Origin: Rhizobium sp. NZLR1
GTDB lineage: Bacteria; Pseudomonadota; Alphaproteobacteria; Rhizobiales; Rhizobiaceae
DNA length: 64,000 nucleotides
Assembly: GCF_017357385.1 (NCBI RefSeq)
Contig: NZ_CP071632.1
Coordinates: 3,415,501 to 3,479,500 of the forward strand
Reading direction: 5' to 3'
In this document: one piece after another, positions 20,201-26,942 of the stretch
Numbering within the stretch: the stretch's first letter is position 1
Layout: every line of letters starts with the position of its first letter
The notes under the pieces: model-generated
Told to the model about the DNA's origin: nothing
The model's database searches: none
Seen by the model: only the letters and a program-made list of their open reading frames with translations
Made by a program: the position numbers and the translations under genes

Positions 20201-20312
20201 AAGCTGCGTCGGCGGCACGGTGCGGGCGGATGCCGATAAGCTCGCATTGAAAAGACAGGAGGTTTTTCGCGGGATCACCCAGTCAGAGTTCGCAAATCTG
20301 CTATTTGGCTGA
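17262..20312 (+). CDS. Three-domain fusion: glycosyltransferase 2, SAM methyltransferase, polysaccharide deacetylase
   Basis: The 1016-residue protein joins three enzymes. Residues 1-230 are a GT-A transferase (SIITPAHGAETT, GVSAARNAGL, FLDSDDALAP). Residues 400-440 repeat the small beta module of the neighbouring transferases (IDLDRPIVDLILPGIERLR, then GSTLLGQLEF). Residues 549-750 are a NodS-like SAM-dependent methyltransferase (WDYRNNYETVKY, LELACAEGTFT, ICSEVLYYF). Residues 786-1016 are a NodB-type deacetylase (ILMYHQIS, LVLTFDDA with the metal Asp, HGVRH, AYPYGDFD). It probably adds a sugar to a glycan and modifies it, perhaps as a methyl cap that ends the chain and signals export. The end overlaps the convergent gene by 12 bases. 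Confidence 0.9.
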   Translation: MPMVSIITPAHGAETTISSTLESLIAQSHADWECFIIDDGSTDRTAEIADRFAARDTRFRVLRQEQRGVSAARNAGLAQAKGDWVVFLDSDDALAPFHLETMLNHTRTLPQADILHCGWRRLKNGAPWWQSHPAVKMDNPFAEAARYCPFAIHAALLRRSRLAELGGFDPEMAMCEDWDLWQRLARVGAEFAPVEGLMADVSVEAGSLSSNRVKHLDFGLKVIRRGHHSDPRIAYPVPALAQGITKAALGTACWYLAIWLVGASIGQGDNPGELLERVAEPIPPDADAYALSAIIMDGIVVGAFPDEPIWPGLWSKIQGKLPDLEAWLNRHGPQEAFGSLLIRSLERKVADQLPTDVPSTIGTTKIEPIDLDRPIVDLILPGIERLRCCIWRGSTLLGQLEFVVFGAIEADAIRSRLRTVFGPEFDDLKHPTAVLLAEDGFVNLPDQDDGRAASASMAAPSYSGVAQQVLKLMAKISYWAEAKTVTGWWSKKEPTPTRVDSISGMAHAGRAEFDRIVEEESQRAVAASTQISKETPSKKTGPVGDEVPRYDTEAYWEELFSQVDPWDYRNNYETVKYLQTLSLLDDRRFSNGLELACAEGTFTRMLASRVDNLLATDISASAVARAASLQDHDSAVTYRQLDLLSDELEGPYDLIVCSEVLYYFENREKLQQIVDKIAGSLRTGGWFVTAHANLLIDMPHETGFGWPHEFGAVGIGEMFDQHPDLTLSVEAKSPLYRIQRFEKVEHGGFLEPTRVEVNTAQPLPLQVASQVRWRGGQVVEAAADWNDVPILMYHQISDDGVEQLARYRQSPEAFETQLAFLRDAGWRGMTLDRLLACFDEGAKPPEKTLVLTFDDATRDFMTHALPLLHRYGFPSSLFVPTDRVGGSAIWDSAYGSPAPLLTWEELAAVANSDVTLGAHGVRHVRLSALAPESLLRELAGSKAMLEKRLGREVLAVAYPYGDFDPAIRDIAEQCGYRIGLSCVGGTVRADADKLALKRQEVFRGITQSEFANLLFG

Positions 20313-21374
20313 GACAAGAATGGGGGGGTCCACCGTCCAACCCGCATCGTACTTTGTTCCTAGAGCAAAGCGATGATTGGGATTTGGAGAGAAATTAGGT
20401 TCCTGCTTCAGCCATGATCGGGCCTTTTTTTTGAGGCTCGTCATTGCCTTTGATCTCGCGTCAACCACAAGCATCTCGGCGGCAATGGGCTTGTTATGTC
20501 GCGACATGGTAGCCACAAGTCCGATGAGCGCGCGATATTGACCTTGTTCAACAGCCCTCTGGGCGAGCCACCGGCCACAGCGGCGTAGGCCGGCCCGGAT
20601 TGCAAAACCCTTTTCCGGGTGTCTCGTTAGCATTTCATCCGCGACCAGAATCCAGGACCGAAGCATTCGCGTCAGATTGGCTGACATGTTGTCGGGGGTT
20701 TGGCGATAGCCGACAAGATGATCCGGCACCACTACAAAATGCGAGAGTTCAGCGGCCAGGCAGTAGAAGAAATAATCTTCACATCCCTGCGCCTCGCGCT
20801 GTTGGAGTGAGGAGTCAAATCCTCCGGTCGCCTCGAGGACATTCCGCCGTACGAGTGGCGAGCTTCCATTTCCAATGAAGTTTTTGGCAAGTACTTCGTC
20901 GAGCACATCTCCCTCGACGGAAATCTCATTGCTCCGGTAAATGACGTAATTCTTATGGTCGATCATCGCATACCAAGTGTAGACTAGCCCGACTTGTGGG
21001 CCGCCTGTCTCCAATGCCACCAATTGTCGCTCAATTTTATCAGGTGACCAAAGGTCATCAGCATCTAGGAATGCCACTAGGTCGGCAGGGGTAGAGCGCC
21101 AACCCGCATTTCGAGCAGCAGCGACGCCTGAATTTCTTTGCTTCAATACTCGCACGCGCGGATCAATTTTAACGATTTCTTGCGCAATGGCCAGGGTATC
21201 GTCCTTGGAACCGTCGTCCACCACGACGATATCGAGCGCATGATGCGTTTGATTGCGAACGCTGTTGATTGTTTCAGCCAGAGTTCGTTCCGCGTTGTAG
21301 GCCGGGATTACAACAGCAACAGTTGCTTCGCTTCTTGCCGATTTCTTCAAGCTCTCAACTCCACACGATCGCAA
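20301..21374 (-). CDS. Family 2 glycosyltransferase
   Basis: The 357-residue protein has a complete GT-A domain: VAVVIPAYNAERTLAETI near residue 20, then DDGSKDDT, GVAAARNAG and FLDADDLWSPD, and an EDYFFYCLAAE motif in the second half. The C-terminal 120 residues are basic and helical, probably membrane-associated. It is convergent with the fusion gene and overlaps its end. It closes the 11-21 kb glycan island. The first 15 residues before AVVIPAY may not be translated. Confidence 0.87.
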   Translation of the reverse strand: MRSCGVESLKKSARSEATVAVVIPAYNAERTLAETINSVRNQTHHALDIVVVDDGSKDDTLAIAQEIVKIDPRVRVLKQRNSGVAAARNAGWRSTPADLVAFLDADDLWSPDKIERQLVALETGGPQVGLVYTWYAMIDHKNYVIYRSNEISVEGDVLDEVLAKNFIGNGSSPLVRRNVLEATGGFDSSLQQREAQGCEDYFFYCLAAELSHFVVVPDHLVGYRQTPDNMSANLTRMLRSWILVADEMLTRHPEKGFAIRAGLRRCGRWLAQRAVEQGQYRALIGLVATMSRHNKPIAAEMLVVDARSKAMTSLKKKARSWLKQEPNFSPNPNHRFALGTKYDAGWTVDPPILVSAK

Positions 21375-21509
21375 AGAAGTTACACCAAGATGGACGTTTG
21401 AGTTTCAATAGATGGAGTAATGGTTATTCGACAAGATATTTCTAGCCAGCAGCTGTTCGTAGTCGACAGATTGCCGGTGCAAAAGCGACGCGCGCCGCCA
21501 AAAAGACGG

Positions 21510-21596
21510 TCACCATCTACCTATGAGGAAGCTGATCTGTATCCATCCCGCCTTGCGCTTCAGCACCGTGGCGGGAAGGAGATTATTGCTCGTCAT
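21510..21596 (-). pseudogene. Remnant of a serine site-specific recombinase (first 16 codons)
   Basis: A 28-codon frame starts at ATG 21596 with MTSNNLLPATVLKRKA, which matches from memory the conserved opening of resolvase-type serine recombinases found in rhizobial mobile elements, where the catalytic segment (YIRQST) comes next. Here the match breaks off after KRKA and the frame soon stops, so the catalytic domain is gone. The start overlaps the small gene at 21583-21735. Confidence 0.55.
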
Positions 21597-21735
21597 TGCT
21601 CGCCTCCTTCGCCGCGACGCCGGCCGCGGCCATCAGAAGGTTTGCCAGCTTGGCGACAACGGTACTCCGTTTCGCATCGCTCAGGCCTCGCATCTGCGGT
21701 GGATCGAACGGTATGCTCAATTGCTTGATCGGCAT
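21583..21735 (-). CDS. Small protein normally paired with a serine recombinase
   Basis: This 50-residue frame (MPIKQLSIPFDPPQMRGLSD, then an Ala-rich helix) resembles the short proteins encoded just before serine recombinases in rhizobial mobile elements. Here the recombinase that overlaps its 3' end is truncated, so this is probably a leftover without function. It marks a former mobile-element edge at the end of the glycan island. Confidence 0.5.
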   Translation of the reverse strand: MPIKQLSIPFDPPQMRGLSDAKRSTVVAKLANLLMAAAGVAAKEASNDEQ

Positions 21736-22644
21736 TCTCGCCGGCTGCGGCCGCCCGACCGCGCGCAGCTAAGACACAGTCGCCGCCTGGTCCTAAAAAT
21801 TATAGATGGTTGAAAATGCTCGTCGGAGTGAGCTCTCCATTCGGCGACCCTTGAAGGATACTACGCCGGAGAACCGTAGCTAAAGTAATAATTTACATAA
21901 ATTATAATAACCCCAATAATAATCTTGGACAAGATCGAATTTAACTGCAATCATACCTACGCACTGTACAAGCGTTTCCTACCGGAGGACCCGTCACCCA
22001 CCCCGACGGGTCCTCAACTTTGCTTGCGGAAGATTGTCGCAAGCGATTGCTGTTGCCTCTATGTCGGCATCGCAAAATATTGCATCGGACAGTGATGTCG
22101 CGCGGAAGAGATACGCTCAATGAGACAACCTCACATTTTCGAATGAGGATGGCAGGTGCGTCGCTCGTCAACCCGCATCAGAAGCTATACTTTCTGTCGG
22201 TAACCGAATTATTTACGCATGAACGTAACTTCCTCAATCCGATCATGTAACATGGTCGACATAGGCGCATGATAGAAACTAATAAAATTATTGAGACTAT
22301 TAATAGATATGCCATGCGATTATTGCATTTTAGAATTTTATTCGCCTTTTGATTGATGCTCAAATACAACCTCTGTCTGAAACTTATTATTTAACCTTTT
22401 GATAAAAATTTACTTGATAACTACGATGACCAGTCGCAGTTTGTTTTATCCCTCGGCCTCGGTTTCGGTTTCCCAGAGAGCAGAAAATCGACCGAAACCG
22501 TTCCCCCGCAGCCGCCCGACAACCTGCCGGGCATACCGACGGCAGGATCACAATTGACGGCCCTGACGGTCATGGAGATGATGACGCGCCCGAGAGGTGC
22601 CGGTGCAGTTTAGGACCGCCGGATGAAGGCAGCGGAGATGTACG
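21736..22644. other. A/T-rich intergenic stretch with a strong hairpin
   Basis: This 900-base stretch holds no gene that could be supported. A perfect 11-base inverted repeat, GAGGACCCGTC-(9)-GACGGGTCCTC at 21985-22015, stands in A/T-rich surroundings (about 21880-21960 and 22240-22430). It could end a small RNA or be a relic of the nearby mobile element; no T-run follows. Short open frames here lack ribosome-binding sites. Confidence 0.45.
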
Positions 22645-22935
22645 ATGGTTCAATATATCGCAGAATCAGGCGGTTACACAGCACGACACGGAACAATTGC
22701 GCCGCTCAAGCCGGCAACAACCGATCCGTTGATTTCGCAATCCGGTGCAGGGATTCCGGCACAGCTGATTGAGATACCGGTGCCAGGCCGATGCGTCGGC
22801 CTCGTGCGGGATCCTTTCGACACGACACGCCCGGCATCCCTAGACCCGTCTCGTTTCAACACGCCGGAAGGTCTGATGGTATGCCAAACCTGTGTCGAAA
22901 TGGCCGCACCTCGAGAGGGAATTAACCCTTCATAA
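22645..22935 (+). CDS. Small hypothetical protein
   Basis: A 96-codon frame is preceded by GCGGAG seven bases before its ATG. The product shows no recognised domain; near its end it has a CXXC pair (MVCQTCVE) which could bind a metal. The opposite strand is also open through most of this stretch, so coding is uncertain. It lies between the recombinase remnant and the small gene at 23001. Confidence 0.3.
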   Translation: MVQYIAESGGYTARHGTIAPLKPATTDPLISQSGAGIPAQLIEIPVPGRCVGLVRDPFDTTRPASLDPSRFNTPEGLMVCQTCVEMAAPREGINPS

Positions 22936-23000
22936 AGCATTTGCTTGCTCAACTTGTAATTTGTGTCATGGTCACTGTAAGTAGTGAGGGAGCCGACCTG

Positions 23001-23207
23001 ATGAGTGATATGGCATCGCATATTCCGGAATTTGGTTACGATGAACGCGTGATGATCTGCCGGAAGCAGATCGAGAAGGCGGTTTATCAGTTCATTGCAA
23101 ATACGAGGGTCGAGGGGTGCGATCCGGCGGAAGTCGCGATGGCCATCGCAGACATTGCCGACGATTACATTTTACTGCTGGCCCAGAAGCGCAATCTGAC
23201 CCATTGA
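23001..23207 (+). CDS. Small conserved-type hypothetical protein
   Basis: The ATG at 23001 with GAGGGAG upstream gives 68 residues, mostly helical and acidic (EFGYDERVMICRKQIEKA, then EVAMAIADIADDYI). No known function or membrane segment was recognised. An in-frame start at 22941 would add 20 residues but has no good ribosome-binding site. It is convergent with the operon that contains ycaO and tfuA, with strong hairpins between. Confidence 0.6.
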   Translation: MSDMASHIPEFGYDERVMICRKQIEKAVYQFIANTRVEGCDPAEVAMAIADIADDYILLLAQKRNLTH

Positions 23208-23576
23208 GATCAGGGACCGGCCCTCGATCGGCCGGTCGCGCAGTAGACATGTAAACGCGAATTCGCGCCGCTTCCCTACCCGGAAGCAACGTCAAGAAGA
23301 TCGTTTGTCGTTCGCTTGAAACTACCCATGTGACGGGAACCGGCAAATCCTAACGCGCCGACCATCAGCGACCTGCAACTAGCCGGGCTTTCTCCAAGCC
23401 GCAATTGGTCGATTGCCAACGCGCGGGTTCGGCTTCAATCCGCTATTTCCCCCGCGACGGGATCGAAGGGCTCTGCTTCGATCGACGAGTGCTCACATAC
23501 GCATAACCGCGAAAATCGATGTTGATTTTCGCGGTTATGCGTGGGTTCGAAGGTGTGAAGTCGCGTGATCGACGCG
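23208..23576. other. Intergenic stretch between convergent genes with two hairpins
   Basis: No gene was seen in this 369-base gap. It holds an 8-base stem with a 7-base loop at 23461-23483 (GATCGAAG and its complement) and, 15 bases on, a perfect 19-base inverted repeat at 23499-23542, listed separately. Confidence 0.5.
23499..23542. terminator. Perfect 19-base inverted repeat, probable two-way terminator
   Basis: The arms 23499-23517 and 23524-23542 are exact complements around a six-base loop (GATGTT). The sequence lies 34 bases past the stop of the last gene in the tfuA operon and between convergent genes, so a two-way terminator is likely. The stem itself contains an A4/T4 block in place of a trailing T-run. 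Confidence 0.65.
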
Positions 23577-23825
23577 TTAATGACATCTCACGCTTACTTG
23601 CGGGACCGGCGAACTCAATTCGGCCAATTCCTTGGTCAACCCCTCCCCCACCTCCTGCTTCACGGCCTCGAGCGCCAGATCGAGGCAGTTCGTCGCGAGC
23701 TGCAGTTTGACATCCTGAGCGACCTGCCGTGCATAGGCGATCATTCGCGCCAGCGCGATGAGTTCGTCGGGACCGTCTTCCGCCGCGCGGTCTGCGTCTC
23801 TCTTGGCAGCCAATGTCACGCCCAT
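23577..23825 (-). CDS. Small helical protein downstream of tfuA
   Basis: The start at ATG 23825, eight bases after GGGAG, gives 82 residues; an ATG at 23831 is also in frame. The protein is almost all helix, with an acidic N-terminal half and the segment LARMIAYARQVAQDVKLQLA; no Cys-rich or Ser/Thr-rich core is present. No domain was recognised. It follows tfuA on the same strand after 101 bases and ends just before a strong hairpin, so it is probably the last gene of that operon. It could be a partner protein, or an unrelated gene. Confidence 0.6.
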   Translation of the reverse strand: MGVTLAAKRDADRAAEDGPDELIALARMIAYARQVAQDVKLQLATNCLDLALEAVKQEVGEGLTKELAELSSPVPQVSVRCH

Positions 23826-23926
23826 GTGCATTTCTCCCTTCAATTGAAGGAATGATACGCGCGCTGACGTGATCCAGCCCGTGAAAAAAGCGTGACACAA
23901 CCCCCGGTGACATTGCCGCCTTCGAT

Positions 23927-24634
23927 TCACGGTGCAGGTCGAGTCCGGAATGAGGTCTCATGCAGTGTCCAAGGCAGATCGGCATTCGAGCGAATGTCGC
24001 GGGCGTCCTGCACGGCCTTCAGCAATTCCAGCGCGTCGATACGTTTTTGATCGACGGAATTCGAAGCAAGGGCCGCCAGCAGTTGCGGACGGCCGGGCTC
24101 GGCCATGTCAGCACATTGCTCGACGATCGCCCGCCAGGTCCGCTTCTTGAAAAAGATCGCGCTTGCGGCATCTTCGAGCTTTTGGCGCAACCCGGCTGCC
24201 AACAGCCCGCGATCCTCCATCGCATCGAGCGTGGCGCTGACATTGACAAGCGGGATCGTCAGTGGCTTGCTGCTCAGTGCGCTCGGCGCGTGGATGAGTG
24301 CGACGGCGGCATCGTCGACCAGCCGGCCGGAGCGATAGTCCTCGAAAATGCGGCCGATCCCGATCATCCCAAACGGATGACATTCCGCGGCCCGCAAGGC
24401 GCCCATGCTTGCTGCCCCAAGGACGGCCACGCCAAGCGAGAGAGCATGGAGAATTTCCTTGTGCCAAACCGGTGCGGCATATTCGAAGCAGCCGTCGATC
24501 AAGCCGATGACATTGGCGCCCTGCTCCACCTGAGCCAGGACATCGCCTTGCATGGCAGGCGACAGGACGCGGATCGCCTCGCCGGCAAGCAACGCCGCAT
24601 CGGGAAGACTGGGACCTGCGAAAATGATCTTCAA
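23927..24634 (-). CDS. tfuA: TfuA-like protein, YcaO partner
   Basis: This 235-residue protein matches the TfuA-like core family: the opening IIFAGPSLPDA, GLIDGCFEYAAPVWHKEIL near 45, and GAASMGALRAAE near 73. TfuA proteins act with YcaO enzymes; in thioviridamide biosynthesis (TvaI) and in methanogens the pair places sulfur in a peptide backbone as a thioamide, and tfuA was first named near the trifolitoxin genes of Rhizobium. Its ATG overlaps the ycaO stop (ATGA), so the two are made together. Thioamidation by this pair is inferred, not shown. Confidence 0.9.
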   Translation of the reverse strand: MKIIFAGPSLPDAALLAGEAIRVLSPAMQGDVLAQVEQGANVIGLIDGCFEYAAPVWHKEILHALSLGVAVLGAASMGALRAAECHPFGMIGIGRIFEDYRSGRLVDDAAVALIHAPSALSSKPLTIPLVNVSATLDAMEDRGLLAAGLRQKLEDAASAIFFKKRTWRAIVEQCADMAEPGRPQLLAALASNSVDQKRIDALELLKAVQDARDIRSNADLPWTLHETSFRTRPAP

Positions 24635-25854
24635 AGCCCTATCGCCTTGGCCAGTGCCCTAGTCCCAAATCGCCGGGCGCGTTCCCCCTCTGGATTTTCG
24701 AGTTCAGGGATAACGACTTTGACGACGCTGAAGGGAAGCGTGTCGTCGCTGAGGCGCACTGTGATGACCGAAGCAATCCCTCTGCTGCGCAGCGCGTCAA
24801 GCACATGTTGCAGCAGATGCGTCAGATCCTGTTGCTGGCCTGCCGCACCGTCACGATGGAGGGTAGCAGGCGGTGCGGCAACCGCATCGAAGGCTCGCCG
24901 CATCAGCGGCGGGAGGGATCTCGAGAAAGTTGCAGGCGAAATATCGTCCCTGGCGCCGCTAATATGGGTCAGCCGGGATTGCACGGCTTCCGTCACCGCG
25001 CGAATGGCCGCGCGCACCGGGAACGGATGCGCCCCGGTGCCGCCGGTTACCTCGACAAGGCGAATGTCCCTCTTACGGCGAAGATCCCTGCCACCGCGAA
25101 GATCACTCCTGACGTGAAGATGCCTGGGGGCCGGAACAAGCTCCCCGGGGCCCAGCATGGCGGTGAAGCAGGGGATTGCGATGTCGCTGGTAATATCGAA
25201 CAGCCTGAGCGCCAATCCCGATGCTTCGATTTTGTCGATCAGCCCGTTGAGGGCGCCATCCCCAAAACCGCGGGGATCGACGCAGCGGGCATAAAGATCG
25301 GCTTCCCCGCCGACCTGCCACAACACATGGGCGTCGCGCTCGATACGCTCCAGTACGCCATGAAAGATTGCCTCCTCGGCATTGTTTCCCGAAGCCAAGC
25401 CATCCGACGACATCCAGTATCGCGCATTACGCGTCCGGTCGAGCACCACCGCTTCGAAGGGAATGTGGATCTCGCCGCCGCTGAGGATATTGACGCCGGC
25501 AACCCATTCCGTCTCGTCGTCCGGCCCGAGATCGGGTTTATGGACGGCGGTCAGGCAGCTCAACCTGTCGACCTCGCAGCCCATCGCCTGCAGGCGAGAA
25601 GAGGAACCGTGAACGAGCTTGACGAACGGCTCGCCGGCGACCGCCCGTTCGAGGGCTTCCATGACAGTGGATACCTTGGCGTCCAGATCGGTCAGGCCCT
25701 TTCCCTGCGCAATCACGATCGACCGCGAATTCGGGGTATATGCGCACCAGACAGGGATTCCGATGTCGTCCAATCCGGTATGTCGTGCAACCCTGGTAAT
25801 GCCGAATCTGGCCAAAAGAGGTTCGACGCGGGAAAGAGTTTCCCCCGGCGACAT
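24631..25854 (-). CDS. YcaO-domain protein (ATP-dependent peptide-backbone modification)
   Basis: YcaO enzymes use ATP to activate a peptide amide so that it can be cyclised or thioamidated. The 407-residue protein has the ATP/Mg-binding glutamates in VMEALER (64-70) and EEAIFHGVLERIERDA (160-175), and the TEAVQSR motif at 289-294. The C-terminus lacks the Pro-rich end of azoline-forming YcaOs, as is usual for TfuA-linked members. Residues 249-267 are an unusual Arg-rich insertion made of three six-residue repeats, just before the ATP-site segment. It is coupled to tfuA and follows a 67-codon gene by 29 bases. Confidence 0.9.
   Translation of the reverse strand: MSPGETLSRVEPLLARFGITRVARHTGLDDIGIPVWCAYTPNSRSIVIAQGKGLTDLDAKVSTVMEALERAVAGEPFVKLVHGSSSRLQAMGCEVDRLSCLTAVHKPDLGPDDETEWVAGVNILSGGEIHIPFEAVVLDRTRNARYWMSSDGLASGNNAEEAIFHGVLERIERDAHVLWQVGGEADLYARCVDPRGFGDGALNGLIDKIEASGLALRLFDITSDIAIPCFTAMLGPGELVPAPRHLHVRSDLRGGRDLRRKRDIRLVEVTGGTGAHPFPVRAAIRAVTEAVQSRLTHISGARDDISPATFSRSLPPLMRRAFDAVAAPPATLHRDGAAGQQQDLTHLLQHVLDALRSRGIASVITVRLSDDTLPFSVVKVVIPELENPEGERARRFGTRALAKAIGL
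25054..25107 (-). repeat. Three imperfect 18-base repeats inside ycaO
   Basis: Units at 25054-25071, 25072-25089 and 25090-25107 are in frame and encode SDLRGG/RDLRRK/RDIRLV-like hexamers. They interrupt a segment that is normally continuous in the family (APRHL, then GTGAHPFPVRAAIRAVTEA). Confidence 0.75.
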
Positions 25855-25883
25855 GATCCTGTCGGAATAGTGGGCGCGGTGTG

Positions 25884-26087
25884 TCAGGACACCGCCTCAG
25901 CCATCGACGTAGCCGAAGGCACCTGCGCCGACGAACGACGGCGCCTGCCTCGCCAGGTATGCCTATAATGACTGGAATGGCCGGCAAAAATACAGGCTGT
26001 CGTCAACAGCCCTTTGATCCGGTAGCGAACCAAGTCGCCACTCGTCTCGATCAACCGCAGATCGCCGAATGCCTGCAGATGAAGCAC
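25884..26087 (-). CDS. Small protein between the regulator and ycaO, candidate substrate peptide
   Basis: A 67-codon frame starts at GTG 26087, six bases after AAGGA, which overlaps the stop of the regulator gene, so coupling is likely. The protein begins LHLQAFGDLRLIETSGDLVR, has a central LLTTACIFAGHSSHYRHTW rich in Thr, Ser, His and one Cys, then an Arg-rich stretch (RGRRRRSSAQ) and a short acidic end. No domain was recognised. Its place directly before ycaO and tfuA makes it a candidate substrate of the pair, but the layout is not that of a known precursor. Confidence 0.5.
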   Translation of the reverse strand: MLHLQAFGDLRLIETSGDLVRYRIKGLLTTACIFAGHSSHYRHTWRGRRRRSSAQVPSATSMAEAVS

Positions 26088-26096
26088 GATCCGTCC

Positions 26097-26522
26097 TTAG
26101 CCGTTTACAACCGGATCATGCAACTCACCGTCGATCTCAGAGAATCCCGCGACCGCCAGACTTTTGGCCAATGCCACCAGTTTTTGCCTGATATTCGGAT
26201 CCTCGATGGCGATGAATGCCTTGTTGAGCGCCAGCCCCTCCTTCGAGGACAAAAACTTGTTCAATTCGCTAGTCTCGCCTTCGATCGGTCCAGAACCGCC
26301 GTTCTCGAAGAAAAAGCCGATGGGCACGCGAAGAATCTCGGATATGCGCTGAAGACGGCTGGCGCCTATTCGGTTCGTGCCTTTTTCGTATTTCTGGATC
26401 TGCTGGAAGGTAATGCCCAGAAATTCGGCCAGACCATGCTGGGTCATCCCGAGCGTCTTTCGCCGGATCCTCACGCGGTTGCCAACATAGACGTCGATCG
26501 AATTCGGGGATTTAGCCTTCAT
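26097..26522 (-). CDS. XRE-family regulator, PraR-like
   Basis: This 141-residue protein has an N-terminal Cro/C1 helix-turn-helix (VRIRRKTLGMTQHGLAEFLG, then ITFQQIQKYEKGTNRIGASR), very like the rhizobial PraR regulator of quorum sensing and biofilm. The C-terminal half differs, so it is a paralogue rather than praR itself. It is the first gene of the operon with the 67-codon gene, ycaO and tfuA and probably controls it. Confidence 0.85.
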   Translation of the reverse strand: MKAKSPNSIDVYVGNRVRIRRKTLGMTQHGLAEFLGITFQQIQKYEKGTNRIGASRLQRISEILRVPIGFFFENGGSGPIEGETSELNKFLSSKEGLALNKAFIAIEDPNIRQKLVALAKSLAVAGFSEIDGELHDPVVNG

Positions 26523-26942
26523 GTGAATAAGTCTCCCACCTCATCAGCACGCCCAGCTGTATAATGGAGAGTTTAAGCAAAAATGCAACTAAAAGTAAAT
26601 ATTTGGTAAGGACTTTTTTTCAGCACTGCACACAGTAAAAAAACAACCTGTGGATTATTGCAGCGGATGCCTTGGAGAGGCTGCATAAAGCGCGCTCTCT
26701 CGCTCTGCCGCACCCCTCGAAATTGACGAATGCTGTTCGAAATCGGCGCCACTTCGACGCCGTCTCTAAAGAGGCTTTTGAGCGACGAGCGTCATAGGCC
26801 GAGCCGATATTCCGCGGGAGGTTGGGATAGTTGATATTGGCCTTGGCAATACCATCGCCGGAAGATCGACGCCGACGACATAATAACCCTTGTCCGCGGG
26901 AGCAGCGGCTGCCCGCCAGTACCACATCCCAAAGGCGTCCAA
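26523..26942. promoter_or_regulatory. Intergenic region upstream of the PraR-like/YcaO/TfuA operon
   Basis: This 420-base gap lies between divergent genes. The A/T-rich part near 26565-26650 probably carries the operon promoter. Open frames on minus at 26620-27063 and 26766-26960 have no recognised match; a phrase like ADKGYYVVGVDLP hints at a decayed Rossmann-fold gene but cannot be supported. Confidence 0.4.

Noticed and set aside
21941..22171. 76-codon frame on minus ending in DPSGWVTGPPVGNACTVRR, considered as a peptide precursor
   Set aside because: No ribosome-binding site was found and its end is formed by the hairpin arms at 21985-22015; far from ycaO and tfuA.
25881..26564. 227-codon frame on plus across the regulator and the 67-codon gene
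   Set aside because: Antisense to the PraR-like regulator, whose helix-turn-helix is unmistakable; no start signal.
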